A stretch of DNA of 64,000 nucleotides, from the NCBI RefSeq assembly GCF_004341625.1, contig NZ_SLZG01000015.1, forward strand, positions 98,574 through 162,573, written 5' to 3'. A program made the translations under genes and the position numbers. This document shows, piece by piece, positions 33,668 to 43,088 of the stretch. Each line of letters starts with the position of its first letter. Within the stretch, counting starts at the first letter, position 1. Source of the DNA: Rhizobium sp. BK376. GTDB lineage: Bacteria; Pseudomonadota; Alphaproteobacteria; Rhizobiales; Rhizobiaceae. Under the pieces are notes generated by a model that ran no database searches, had not been told where the DNA came from, and saw only the letters and a program-made list of their open reading frames with translations.

Positions 33668-34600
33668 ATGAAACATACCCCCACTGCCATGCCCGCGTCA
33701 CCAAAAGCGGCACTTCCTCTCCGCTTTCCGACCCACCCGATCGCGGGTCTGGCGGGGACAAGCTTCAAGCGCGAACATTTGCCGGCGATCGTCGCCGATA
33801 GCCCGCAGAGAGGCTTCTTCGAGGTCCACGCCGAAAACTATATGGGCGCCGGCGGACCGCCACTGCGCGCGCTCGAACAGATTCGCCGGGACAATCCAGT
33901 GTCCCTTCATGGCGTATGCATGTCGATCGGCGGGCCTCAACCTCTCGACAAGGCCCATCTCGAGCGCTTTCGTTTGCTCGTCGAGCGCTACGAGCCGGCC
34001 CTTGTCTCAGAGCACCTTGCCTGGTCGACCCACCAGACGACCTATTTAAACGATCTTCTTCCTCTTCCTTATACGCCCGAGAGCCTGGCGCGGGTTTGCG
34101 AGCATATCGACGAGGTGCAGGACGCGATCGGCCGCCCGATCCTTCTCGAAAATCCGTCCACCTACGTACTCTTTAGGGAATCGACGATAAGCGAGATCGA
34201 TTTCATCCGCTCGATCGTCCGGCGCACTGGTTGCGGGCTGTTGCTCGACGTCAACAATGTTTTTGTCTCCGCGACGAACCACGGCTTTTCGGCACTGGAC
34301 TATCTTTACGATTTTCCGCTTGCTGCAGTCGGCGAGATCCACCTCGCAGGGCACGCCGGGCAATCCGATGATGAAGGCGATCTGCTTTTGATCGACAGTC
34401 ACGATGGACCGGTCGCCGACGCTGTTTGGAAACTCTATGAGATCGTCATCAGCCGTGGCGGCCCGATCCCGACGTTGATCGAATGGGACAGCAATATACC
34501 AGATTGGCCGATACTTCGTGGCGAGGCAATGGCTGCCCAGGCAATCCTGGATCGCTTCCGTTCCATCGCATTGCCGGATCGCGGCCATGCCGCAGCTTGA
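33668..34600 (+). CDS. bufB: BufB, DUF692 multinuclear iron peptide-modifying enzyme
   Basis: A 310-residue DUF692 (MNIO) enzyme. Metal-ligand blocks visible are FEVHAENYMGAGG, SLHGVCMSIGG, VSEHLAWS, LLENPSTY, LLLDVNNVFVSA, EIHLAGHAG and DSHDGPV. MNIO enzymes use two or three iron ions and oxygen to convert Cys side chains in a peptide into heterocycles; the substrate here is surely BufA. GGAGAAGG precedes the ATG. The next gene overlaps it by 14 nt. Confidence 0.93.
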   Translation: MKHTPTAMPASPKAALPLRFPTHPIAGLAGTSFKREHLPAIVADSPQRGFFEVHAENYMGAGGPPLRALEQIRRDNPVSLHGVCMSIGGPQPLDKAHLERFRLLVERYEPALVSEHLAWSTHQTTYLNDLLPLPYTPESLARVCEHIDEVQDAIGRPILLENPSTYVLFRESTISEIDFIRSIVRRTGCGLLLDVNNVFVSATNHGFSALDYLYDFPLAAVGEIHLAGHAGQSDDEGDLLLIDSHDGPVADAVWKLYEIVISRGGPIPTLIEWDSNIPDWPILRGEAMAAQAILDRFRSIALPDRGHAAA

Positions 34601-35387
34601 TCTCGTTTCCGAACGCGCGAAACCACTCGCCTACGCGGAGGAGTTTGCGCCAGCCCTGACGAACCCCGACATCGAAACGCCTAACGGCGTTACAGGCCCT
34701 AACGGCAAACAGGCGACCAAGCGTTTCAACGTCTATCGAAATAATGTCACGGTGAGCCTTATCGATGCGCTTGCCGGAATTTTCCCGGCAGTTCGTCGGT
34801 TGACTGGCGACGAATTCTTCCGCGCCATGGCGCGCTTTCATCTACGCGCCACCCCACCGACTTCGCCGCTTCTTTTCGAATACGGCCACGACTTCCCAGA
34901 CTTCATCGCGCAATACGAATACGCGCAGTCCGTGCCTTGGCTTGCCGATGTTGCAAGGATCGAACGCGCATGGCTGGACGCCTATCATGCCGCAGACGTC
35001 GCGCCACTGGCTGGTGAAGCACTAGCCACAGTACCTCCGGAGCGCCTCGCTGATCTGGTGTTCGAACCGCACCCTGCAACGAGGATCGTGTGTTCTGAAT
35101 ATCCAGCCCTGACCATTTTTGCGGCCAATCGCAACGAAGATCCTGTCGCCACAATCGAAACCGACGATGCGGAGGATGCACTGATCACGCGGCCCGACAT
35201 GGAAGTGATTGTCCGTCACCTGCCGGAGGGAAGCGCGGTCTTTCTGCTACAACTTATTGCTGGCGAACCACTCGGTGTCGCTGCGGCCAAGGCAGTCGAT
35301 ACCTGCTCTTCTTTCGACATTTCGGCAAGCGTTGCGGCGATGATCGAAGCCGGGGTGTTCATGTCCACAAATCTAGGAGACCCATGA
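34587..35387 (+). CDS. bufC: BufC, DUF2063 partner protein
   Basis: A 266-residue protein with an N-terminal DUF2063 domain (FNVYRNNVTVSLIDALAGIFPAVRRLTGDEFFRAMARFHLR), normally encoded next to DUF692 enzymes and thought to bring the precursor peptide to them. The ATG at 34587 lies inside bufB; the end overlaps doxX by 4 nt. Confidence 0.9.
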   Translation: MPQLDLVSERAKPLAYAEEFAPALTNPDIETPNGVTGPNGKQATKRFNVYRNNVTVSLIDALAGIFPAVRRLTGDEFFRAMARFHLRATPPTSPLLFEYGHDFPDFIAQYEYAQSVPWLADVARIERAWLDAYHAADVAPLAGEALATVPPERLADLVFEPHPATRIVCSEYPALTIFAANRNEDPVATIETDDAEDALITRPDMEVIVRHLPEGSAVFLLQLIAGEPLGVAAAKAVDTCSSFDISASVAAMIEAGVFMSTNLGDP

Positions 35388-35893
35388 TGTCGATGATCAC
35401 ACAACAGCCTTCCTTCAAGGACAAGCTTCAGCCGATCGTTTCCCTTGTTGAGACCGCTAAGAAACTTGTCATGACGGTCGCTCACCCCGCCTTCGTCCAG
35501 GCCGTCATGCGATTGGCGCTTGCGGTTCCGTTCTGGAAATCCGGCATTTTGAAATGGGACGGGTTCCTGCAATTGAACGACACGGCAGTGACTCTGTTTA
35601 CCGACGAATTCATGCTGCATCTGCCGGGTGGGCCTTATCCCTATCCAGCCCCGGTCACCATGGCGTTCCTGTCCGGCTCGGCGGAAATCACCTTTCCGAT
35701 CCTGCTGGTGCTGGGGCTTGCCACCCGGTTTGCAGCAACCGGCTTGTTGTTCATGACGCTGATCGTCGAACTCACTGTCCCGGAGGGCTGGCCGATCCAT
35801 ATCACATGGGCAGCTATGGCGCTTTCCCTCATGGCCTGGGGACCGGGAAAACTGTCGGTCGATCATCTCCTGACAAAATTCTACAGGACGTAG
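35384..35893 (+). CDS. DoxX-family membrane protein
   Basis: A 169-residue DoxX protein with four helices; typical is LRLALAVPFWKSGILKW near the first helix and the later PILLVLGLATRFAATGLLFMTLIVE. DoxX is the usual fourth member of bufferin operons and may supply electrons or membrane context. Starts at ATGATG overlapping the bufC stop. Confidence 0.9.
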   Translation: MMSMITQQPSFKDKLQPIVSLVETAKKLVMTVAHPAFVQAVMRLALAVPFWKSGILKWDGFLQLNDTAVTLFTDEFMLHLPGGPYPYPAPVTMAFLSGSAEITFPILLVLGLATRFAATGLLFMTLIVELTVPEGWPIHITWAAMALSLMAWGPGKLSVDHLLTKFYRT

Positions 35894-36207
35894 GATGGAT
35901 CAAGATCGTTCAGGGTCAAATTTGTTCGACCACCAGTTGCAAAGTAGCCTCGCGCATTAGGGTTTTTATCTATCAGATAGTTAGGCCCTTGAAGCAAACC
36001 GTACAGCGAGCGAAAGTCGAAAAGTATCTTGGTCGCGGATCGTGAAATATGACGCGCTTAGATTATTGATAACGAAGATGTCAGTTGCAAAATGCAATGT
36101 GTGCGGGATTATCCTGCGCCTTCAACCTTCTCCTTGGCCGTCATGGAACCTATAGCCCTTCCTGCTTATCCCTCTCGAGTTCGCTCGATGCTGCATCTGC
36201 TTTGCCT

Positions 36208-36342
36208 GGCCTTGATCGGGTTGTTCTGACAAGCACCCAGACAGCCCATGGTTTCTATCGATCGGTCGGATATGTCGATATCGGCGTGCCAGAGCTGTGG
36301 GGCCAATTGCCCGGGTATCCCATGGCCAAGGACTTGGCGTGA
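36208..36342 (+). pseudogene. Remnant of a GNAT acetyltransferase (C-terminal end)
   Basis: About 44 codons read RVVLTSTQTAHGFYRSVGY then ELWGQLPGYPMAKDL, the usual C-terminus of a GNAT N-acetyltransferase. The acetyl-CoA-binding part is absent upstream. It is a fragment, not a working enzyme. Confidence 0.55.
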
Positions 36343-36535
36343 CACAGGCTTGGCCGATCACGTATTCAATCTCTGAGGATAGCATTGGAGCTGGCAAACG
36401 TCCCTTTTTGGCGATACGACCTATTGAAAAGACCGACCAGGGAGATCTTTAACAACCGCGCTCTGCCATGGCGCAGGCAGCGCTCCGCTCCTGATGGGAT
36501 ATCAAGAGCTACGCTGTGAGCTGTTGGAATTACGA

Positions 36536-36739
36536 TCAGAGAACGGAGACGTTTTCAGCCTTCGATTTACCAGTCTTACGATCCTGCCCGACTTCGAAGC
36601 TTACCTTATCGCCTTCCCGCAGCGAACCGCCGCGCTGCAATGCGGAAGCGTGAACGAATACGTCCTGTCCGCCGTTCTCGGGCGTGATGAAGCCGAAGCC
36701 CTTGTCGTCATTGAAGAATTTTACGATACCTGTTGGCAT
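36536..36739 (-). CDS. Cold-shock domain protein
   Basis: A 67-residue CspA-type protein with RNP1 (KGFGFI) and RNP2 (VFVHA) motifs and the usual start GIVKFFNDDKGFG. It binds single-stranded RNA/DNA. Full length. About 280 bp of gene-free DNA upstream could hold a long leader as in other csp genes. Confidence 0.95.
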   Translation of the reverse strand: MPTGIVKFFNDDKGFGFITPENGGQDVFVHASALQRGGSLREGDKVSFEVGQDRKTGKSKAENVSVL

Positions 36740-37021
36740 GAGAGACTGCTTTCTGTGCGGTTCGGCGAAATTGCAAAACGGACCCTATCGCGGTCTACCT
36801 TTTCCATCAATCGACAAGACGAATTTCTCGCGGAAACAACGCCTCTGGCCATGCGTGATCACCAAGAGCGGAATTGAAAGCTGACCTTGCAGCGGGAGCA
36901 GCGGATGTGGCGCACAGCCTGCGCGAGCACTATAACGAGTGCCATCGTTGGCAAAGGTTTCATAGCATACGTCCAGAGTTTCGGTTTGCCGCTGTGAACT
37001 TCACAAGTGGCTCGGCCGCAT

Positions 37022-37312
37022 CTAAGCGGCGATCGGCTCGTCGAAGGCTTTCAAACGTTGTGCCGTGGCATTAGACAGCTCCGCCCAGATCTGTCCGAGC
37101 TGCGCGGCCACGGTAGTAAACGACAACGGCGCGCCCTCGGCCACAATACTTGCCTGGATCATGTCGAGCTTGAAACGAGTTGACGTTATTTCGGTCAGCA
37201 GGCGTCTGCATTGGTCGAAAGACAGAGCAGGGTGAGACAAGATACGGGGCACCGATTGAACCGCGCGCCTGGCTGTATCTGCCTGTCTCGTTAGTATATT
37301 GTTCCAGTCCAT
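37022..37312 (-). CDS. Hypothetical protein (96 aa, helical)
   Basis: A 96-residue, probably all-helical soluble protein beginning MDWNNILTRQADTARRAVQ. The ATG at 37312 has a strong GGGAGGG 7 nt upstream; the frame stays open for 45 more codons but without coding character. No family is recognised; the size and composition recall small rhizobial phasin-like or regulatory proteins, but this is weak. Confidence 0.6.
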   Translation of the reverse strand: MDWNNILTRQADTARRAVQSVPRILSHPALSFDQCRRLLTEITSTRFKLDMIQASIVAEGAPLSFTTVAAQLGQIWAELSNATAQRLKAFDEPIAA

Positions 37313-38089
37313 CTTTTCCCTCCCGTGCACGACAACAGCATTGAACGACAGGACCGCAGACGCGGTCAATATTGGTGTGAGCAATTCCCCCTGCGATGTG
37401 AAGCCAGTCACCGATGACGCTCGGGTTAGGTCGAAAGCAGCGCGCATTGACGGACCTCGTTAACGCTTGTTTTCGCGCAGTGAGCCGGCTGTGCCCCTTT
37501 CCTCAATCGCCCATAAGTATGAAACCGCACTAGGCGGCTGGGGCGAGGCGAGATATCGCGGCCAGTTCGCATCCATCCTTTCAAATCCCCTATTGCTTAG
37601 GTCTCCCTTATCGAGCAGATGAGCACAGGTGTATGCGAGCACCCCGATAAGACCGGAGTGCCGATCCGTTACGATTGTTGCATGGGGACAGGAGCATCGG
37701 TAGAGCCAGATGGGCTCGAACCGGAAGCCAGTTCATCCGGAACAGGGCCGCGTGCGAGCCGTTTTGTATCATTTTCCTGGACCAGGTCAGGCGTCAGGAG
37801 GAGCCGCTGCAATTGGTTTTTTGAAAGAGAGGGAGCAAACACGCGCATAGTAAGGAACTCCGCCAATCGTTCGCGGATCGTTATGGGAATCCGCATTGAG
37901 CTCAAGCTCGGGGGTTGATTTTCCACGGCCTTTTTGTGCGTCGCGGCCGTTCGGCTCAATTTTAATCGCAGCCTGGTGCATAGGAGGCATCAAAGATGCG
38001 TGGGACTTGGACGCGGGTAGTGGTTCCGCGCAAGATCCGGCATATCCTGATGGCGCAGTTCGCTCGTTCGTATGAGTCGGGGACCCACC
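37313..38089. other. Region without a gene I can support
   Basis: Several open frames of 60-100 codons exist on both strands (for example minus 37669-37959), but none has a good ribosome-binding site together with recognisable similarity. The region lies between a small hypothetical gene and the amidohydrolase and may hold remnants. Confidence 0.4.
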
Positions 38090-39316
38090 ATGCTTGATCT
38101 TGTTATCGGAAATGTGCGCATTGCAGATAGGCAGTATCTCGTCGACATCGGCCTGAGCGGCGGGCGGATTGCGGCAATTGAACCGCACATCGCCGCCGAT
38201 GCGCCGCGCCACGACATGTGCGGCCATTTCGCGTTCGGCGGCTTCGTCGAAAGCCACATCCATCTCGACAAGGCCTGCATTCTGGACCGATGCATGATCT
38301 GCGAGGGCACGCTTCAGGAAGCGGTCCGTGAAACGGCGAAAGCCAAGTCAGGCTTTACGACTGAGGACGTCTATGCTCGCGCCGCCCGCGTCGTCGAAAA
38401 AGCCATCGTCAACGGCACGATTGCAATGCGAACCTTTGTCGAGATCGATCCGCGCGCCGGCTTTCGATCCTTCGACGCGATCCGCCAGATCAAAAAGGAA
38501 TACTCCTGGGCGATCGACATTCAGATCTGCGCCTTTGCTCAGGAAGGATTGAACAACGAACCGGAGACCGCCGAGATGCTCGGCAAAGCACTCCTGTCAG
38601 GCGCGGATCTGATCGGCGGCTGCCCATATACCGACCCCGATCCTGATCAACACATTCGCTGGATCTTCGATCTCGCGGAACGACATGACGTCGACATCGA
38701 CTTTCATCTCGACTTCGATCTCGATCCGGAGAATTCGGCAATTCCCTTGGTGATCGCCGAAACGCGACGCCGCAGCTACGGCGGACGCGTTTCGATCGGG
38801 CATGTGACGAAGCTGTCCGCGATGCCGCGGACTGCGGTCGAGGCGATTGCCGACCAGCTTCGCGAGACCGGTATTGCGATAACTGTTCTGCCGGCCACGG
38901 ATATGTTTCTGCTCGGCCGAGGAAGGGACCATCTCATTCCGCGCGGGATTGCGCCGGCTATGCTTCTGGCAGATAGGGGCGTTACGGTTACCGCTGCAAC
39001 CAATAATGTTCTCAATCCCTTTACGCCCTACGGAGATGCCTCTCTCGGTCGCATGGCCAATCTCTTTGCAAATGCCGCACAACTTTCTACGGATGAGGAC
39101 CTGACCGTCGCTTTTGATATGGTCACGAGAAGCGCGGCGCGTCTTCTGCGGCGCGATCATGGACTGAAGCCGGGAAGCCCGGCGGACATCGTTATTCTCG
39201 ATACGGACAACGCCTGTTCCGCGATCCGCGAAATCAGCCTCCCCCTGGCCGGCTGGAAGAACGGGCGACAGACCTTTTCAAGGCCCAAACCCAGCCTTAT
39301 GCGACCGGCTCTATAG
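38090..39316 (+). CDS. Amidohydrolase-family deaminase (cytosine-deaminase-like)
   Basis: A 408-residue metal-dependent hydrolase. The metal motif HxH is in VESHIHLDKACILDR, a later His is in HLDFDLD and HVTKLSAMP, and the catalytic Asp is in ATDMFLLGRGRDHLIPRG. The N-terminus DLVIGNVRIADRQYLVDIGLSGGRI forms the composite beta-domain. It resembles CodA-like deaminases for pyrimidines or related rings. The ATG at 38090 has GGGGA 8 nt upstream. No operon partner. Confidence 0.88.
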   Translation: MLDLVIGNVRIADRQYLVDIGLSGGRIAAIEPHIAADAPRHDMCGHFAFGGFVESHIHLDKACILDRCMICEGTLQEAVRETAKAKSGFTTEDVYARAARVVEKAIVNGTIAMRTFVEIDPRAGFRSFDAIRQIKKEYSWAIDIQICAFAQEGLNNEPETAEMLGKALLSGADLIGGCPYTDPDPDQHIRWIFDLAERHDVDIDFHLDFDLDPENSAIPLVIAETRRRSYGGRVSIGHVTKLSAMPRTAVEAIADQLRETGIAITVLPATDMFLLGRGRDHLIPRGIAPAMLLADRGVTVTAATNNVLNPFTPYGDASLGRMANLFANAAQLSTDEDLTVAFDMVTRSAARLLRRDHGLKPGSPADIVILDTDNACSAIREISLPLAGWKNGRQTFSRPKPSLMRPAL

Positions 39317-39514
39317 TGCCGCCAGGCAAATTACGACATCTCGTTTGCCGGGATCGCTTCCCATCGGAAAAACTTACACTCGTCGTGAAGCGCCTCAATT
39401 AGTTGGGCCTGCCGGCCGATCCTCTCGTCGGCAACCCATGGTTCGGCAGCCATTCGGTTCGGCTAAGGTGATTCTCGTCGTCGATCAGGACAAGCTGTGT
39501 CGGAGACGCTCATC

Positions 39515-39585
39515 TTCGGGGAACGTTTGTCCGCTGTTCCGATATCGGCATTGTGGCGTTAACGCGCGTGAGAACCTCGCTTCAG
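39515..39585 (+). repeat. Second copy of the 3' end of the AAA/DUF4143 ATPase gene
   Basis: Bases 39515-39558 are identical, over 44 nt, to 61920-61963 at the end of the ATPase gene, and weaker identity goes on past the stop codon to about 39585. It still encodes the same last residues (FGERLSAVPISALWR) and stop. Upstream sequence is unrelated, so this is a broken-off fragment of a second copy. Confidence 0.75.
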
Positions 39586-39666
39586 CTGCCGGAGCTGCCG
39601 AGCGACGCATGAAGTTGCAATGACATTCCGTCAGGCGCCGGCGGCGAACCGAACCGACCTGACGCC

Positions 39667-40320
39667 CTACCGGGCGAGACCGTTCGATTTCTTCAGCTGC
39701 CTGACGAGATTGTGGCCGCGGCGCAGCGCCGTGAGGAATGCGCCGAGGGCGACGATCCACAATGCTGCAGTCAACAGAAGACTCGTGCCTTGCAAAACCG
39801 CTTCTGCCGCTCCAAGCAAAGCGGCAACGGTCATCACAGCCATCCGGTGCTGCTTTGCCATCGGACCTCCGAAGTCGCTGGGATTGCCGGTTGCGCGACC
39901 CAGTTCGCGCACATAGGCCGTCAGGACTGCGAATACCGCTGCCGCCCAGCCAAGTCCCGGGTTGGCGATGCCGTACCCGGCTCCGGCAAAGATGAGAATA
40001 TCGGCGATGCGGTCCGGGAATTCGTTCCAGAACGGCCCGTCGGCTTCTCCCTTGCCCCCCTCCACAGCCACCATGCCGTCGAGCAGGTTGCAGAGCAGCC
40101 GCAACTGGCAAAACAGCGCTGCCGCGATCAGCAAAACAGCGCGTCCGCCGCCAATGGTTCCGTCCGAGAGCCAGAAGGCGGCACCGGCAAGCGCTGCCAT
40201 GACCATGCTCATCTGCGAAATACTGTTCGGCGTGACGGACACCTCCGTCATCCGCCTGGCCAGCACTTGAGCCCAACGCGTATTGCGGCTCGCCAGGGGC
40301 CGCCTGTCACCCGTTTCCAT
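39667..40320 (-). CDS. CDP-alcohol phosphatidyltransferase family protein
   Basis: A 217-residue membrane protein with about six helices. The CDP-alcohol motif is present but altered: NLLDGMVAVEGG at residues 78-89 has Asn for the first Asp and Val for the Arg of the usual DxxDGxxAR; D103 and D107 in FPDRIAD complete it. It should join a head-group alcohol to a CDP-lipid. The ATG at 40320 has GGGGAGG upstream. It is the last of four minus-strand lipid genes. Confidence 0.85.
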   Translation of the reverse strand: METGDRRPLASRNTRWAQVLARRMTEVSVTPNSISQMSMVMAALAGAAFWLSDGTIGGGRAVLLIAAALFCQLRLLCNLLDGMVAVEGGKGEADGPFWNEFPDRIADILIFAGAGYGIANPGLGWAAAVFAVLTAYVRELGRATGNPSDFGGPMAKQHRMAVMTVAALLGAAEAVLQGTSLLLTAALWIVALGAFLTALRRGHNLVRQLKKSNGLAR

Positions 40321-40711
40321 GCCGACCTCGTCCTCCCCTGACAATGGAATAGTTGTAAATCGCCGCGTAGCTGCTCGAAACCATCAACGGCACGGCGATC
40401 GTCCTGAGAATTTCCGGCGTGCCGCTGAGTAGGTGAATGGTCGACAGGAGGGCGGTCGAAGCGAGACAGGCGATCAGAGGTGGAGCCCAGAGCCGGGCGC
40501 GTTCGGGTAGGCAGCTCGCCAAGGCCTCGACGGCCTTCTTCAGGCAAAGGGTGAGACATGCGGAAAGCATGCCCTGCACGACGCCGGCGACTAGCGGCTT
40601 CGGCATTGGATAATTGCGGTTGGCGAAAACGGCCCAGCTGCCCATCGCGAAGAAAGCCACCAGCACATGCACGACGCTGCTGCCTGCCAGCGATTTCAGC
40701 AGGGTTCTCAT
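40307..40711 (-). CDS. Small membrane protein of the phospholipid cassette
   Basis: A 134-residue protein with about four hydrophobic helices (SSVVHVLVAFFAMGSWAVF, LVAGVVQGMLSACLTLCL, APPLIACLASTALLSTIHLL and ILRTIAVPLMVSSSYAAI). It overlaps CdsA by 4 nt and the CDP-alcohol transferase by 14 nt, so it is tightly coupled. The C-terminal YNYSIVRGGRGRHGNG is basic. No family is recognised. Confidence 0.75.
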   Translation of the reverse strand: MRTLLKSLAGSSVVHVLVAFFAMGSWAVFANRNYPMPKPLVAGVVQGMLSACLTLCLKKAVEALASCLPERARLWAPPLIACLASTALLSTIHLLSGTPEILRTIAVPLMVSSSYAAIYNYSIVRGGRGRHGNG

Positions 40712-41658
40712 GTCAGCGACCACCAGTAACGGACGAGATGAAAAAAGACCGGTGCCGAAAAGAGGACGGAGTCGAGACGATCGATCAGACCGCCATGCCC
40801 CTCGATCAGCTGGCCCCAATCCTTGACGCCGCGATCGCGCTTGATCGCCGACATGACGAGGCCGCCAAAGAATCCCATCAGGGTGATGACGAAGGCAAGC
40901 GCGCCAGCCTGTAACGGCGTGAAGGGCGTGATCCACCACAGCGCCGCGCCGATCAGCGTGGCACTCGCGACACCGCCGATAAAGCCTTCCACCGTTTTCG
41001 ACGGCGACAGCCTCGGTGCGATCTTGTGGCGCCCAAGCAGCTTGCCCCAGACATATTGCAGAACATCGCTAAGCTGCACGACGATGACAAGGAATGCGAT
41101 CAGCAGGACGTTGCGATCTTCATAGCCGGGGATCGTCAGAGTCAGCAGCGCTGGAACGTGCGAAGCACAGAAAACGCAGATCATCAACGCCCATTGAACC
41201 TCGGCGATACGGATCAGGAAGCGTTCGGTGTCTCCGCGCAGCACGGCTATGATCGGCATGAACAGGAAGGCGTAGACCGGAATGAAGATGGAAAAAATGC
41301 CGTATTGTTTTTCCCAAAGCAGCCCGTACTGAATGGGCAGCACCACGAAGAAAGCGGCTGCCAGGGCCCAATGGTCGGCACGTCTGGTATTGGTCAGCGT
41401 GACGAATTCCCGAAGGGCTGCAAAGGAGCAGAAGGCAAAAAGTAGCAGCACGCCAATCCGCCCGGCCATGAAGGCGATGCCGATCAGGATCACCATCACC
41501 CACCATGCCTTGATGCGGGCGTTCAGATTTTCGATGGCGGCGTTCGTGCCATCGGGCGATAGCCGCTTTTGCAGGACATAGCCGACAACCGACGCGACGC
41601 CGAGTAAGGCGAAAATTCCAAGCACCAGATCGATCAGCTCATTGCTCGCCGCGCTCAT
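40708..41658 (-). CDS. cdsA: Phosphatidate cytidylyltransferase
   Basis: A 316-residue polytopic membrane enzyme that makes CDP-diacylglycerol from phosphatidate and CTP. The CdsA signature is SKTVEGFIGGVASATLIG followed by SAIKRDRGVKDWGQLIEGHGGLIDRLDS. It is encoded between PlsC and a small membrane protein. Being next to an acyltransferase and a head-group transferase it looks like a secondary copy dedicated to one lipid. Confidence 0.94.
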   Translation of the reverse strand: MSAASNELIDLVLGIFALLGVASVVGYVLQKRLSPDGTNAAIENLNARIKAWWVMVILIGIAFMAGRIGVLLLFAFCSFAALREFVTLTNTRRADHWALAAAFFVVLPIQYGLLWEKQYGIFSIFIPVYAFLFMPIIAVLRGDTERFLIRIAEVQWALMICVFCASHVPALLTLTIPGYEDRNVLLIAFLVIVVQLSDVLQYVWGKLLGRHKIAPRLSPSKTVEGFIGGVASATLIGAALWWITPFTPLQAGALAFVITLMGFFGGLVMSAIKRDRGVKDWGQLIEGHGGLIDRLDSVLFSAPVFFHLVRYWWSLT

Positions 41659-42398
41659 TCACCGTTCCCCGGCGGCTTCGGCGAAAGAGTTAGCAATGCC
41701 GCCCCGGCACGCATGAGAAATGCTGCCTTGTCTTCGCCAGCGCCAATGCGCAGCGCCTCGCCGAATGTCACGGTACAGATGAGCGGGATGGGCACGATTT
41801 CGCCCTTCGGCAGAACGCGATTGAGATTGTTGATCCAGACCGGAACCAGATCGATATCAGGCCGTGCTTGAGCGAGATGAAAGAGACCGCTCTTGAACGG
41901 CTGCAACGGCGCCTCGGTGAGATTGCGGGTGCCTTCGGGAAAGAGGATCAGCGAGGAACCGGCGTCGAGCGCGGCGGTCATCTGTGCGATCGGGTCCTCG
42001 CTGCGCTTTTCCCTGTCGCGCTCGATCAATACGGCGTTGAAGATGTCGCGGCCAATGAAGGCGTTCAATCGGGATTTCAACCAGTAGTCCGCGCCAGCCA
42101 CCGGACGCGTGCGCCGCCGCAGGCGTGGCGGCAGAACCGTCCAGATCAGAATGAAATCGCCATGGCTGGAATGATTGGCAAAATAGACGACACGGCGGGA
42201 AGCAACGCCGCTCTCGGGCCAGACTGCTCTGACCGCGGTAATGGCGCGCGCAAACAAGACGATCATCACCGAGACTGGACTAGCCAGCAGCCTCACCATC
42301 GATTTGCCCATTGTTCCGTGCAGGTCGCTCCCCCAAGGCCTTGTCCGATGGACAATAGGCGCGTCCGGCGGCGCCCGATAGTCCGTCCGGGAAGTCAT
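41655..42398 (-). CDS. plsC: 1-acylglycerol-3-phosphate O-acyltransferase (PlsC family)
   Basis: A 247-residue acyltransferase with NHSSHGD (HX4D motif) and FPEGTRN, which binds the glycerol phosphate, and an N-terminal membrane helix. It should turn lysophosphatidate into phosphatidate for the CdsA encoded next to it. The stop overlaps cdsA by 4 nt. The ATG at 42398 has only a weak ribosome-binding site; ATGs further in are possible. Confidence 0.9.
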   Translation of the reverse strand: MTSRTDYRAPPDAPIVHRTRPWGSDLHGTMGKSMVRLLASPVSVMIVLFARAITAVRAVWPESGVASRRVVYFANHSSHGDFILIWTVLPPRLRRRTRPVAGADYWLKSRLNAFIGRDIFNAVLIERDREKRSEDPIAQMTAALDAGSSLILFPEGTRNLTEAPLQPFKSGLFHLAQARPDIDLVPVWINNLNRVLPKGEIVPIPLICTVTFGEALRIGAGEDKAAFLMRAGAALLTLSPKPPGNGE

Positions 42399-43088
42399 CA
42401 ACAGCCGCGGAGTGTCTCGCTAAGGATTTCCCGTCTTTTGCTCTTCTGCGACCAGCTGGCGAGGAGGTCATCGCTCGGGGTTTGAGCTTGCGGTCTCGGT
42501 TTCGATGAAGATGCAGGAACGATCGGCGGTCTGCTCCCAGAGGGAAGACGACGCTCGCCCTCCTGCTGACCGCAAGGACAATGATGTTATATCGACCGCA
42601 ACGAGCCTGCCGCAGGATGGCAAGCTCGGCGATTACATCACCCGAGTGACTTGTCGAAGTCGTGGATGACGGACGAGGAGAAGACCTCGTCGAAGCGCCA
42701 GACGTCGCGAACCTCGCCCGGCGCGCCGTTGGCGTCAGCGACAGCTTCAAATTGCGCATCGACGAAGACGTGCCGAGACCTGCCGCGATAGATAACGTCC
42801 TCGGGCGGGGTGCGGTGCTTTGATACCGCTCTTCCGAATCCCTTAAGTTGGGATTGCCACTCTGAGGCCAGAACGCATCCTTCTTCACGCCACAAGTTCG
42901 CGGGTCGACGGATCAGATCCCTTCAAGAGCCTTGGCGAGATCGCCGGGCGCCTCGATATGCAAGAGCGAGCAGGAGGATTGTATTTGCGCTGCGCGTACT
43001 CATACTCCGAGATAGCTTGATATCGTGTTCAACCCGCTTGTTGGGATAATTCTGCGCGACGCACATTGAAACTGAAAAGCACGGCGAA
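42399..43088. other. Intergenic region without a supported gene
   Basis: Open frames on the minus strand (for example 42638-42895) show some protein-like stretches (VFVDAQFEAVADANG, VWRFDEVFSSS) but I cannot place them in a family and they lack a good start site. It could be a remnant. Confidence 0.4.

Noticed and set aside
37460..37642. A 60-codon minus-strand open frame
   Set aside because: No ribosome-binding site or similarity; composition fits chance.
37669..37830. A GGTTCGAGCCC on the minus strand, again T-arm-like
   Set aside because: Flanking sequence does not form the other arms of a tRNA.
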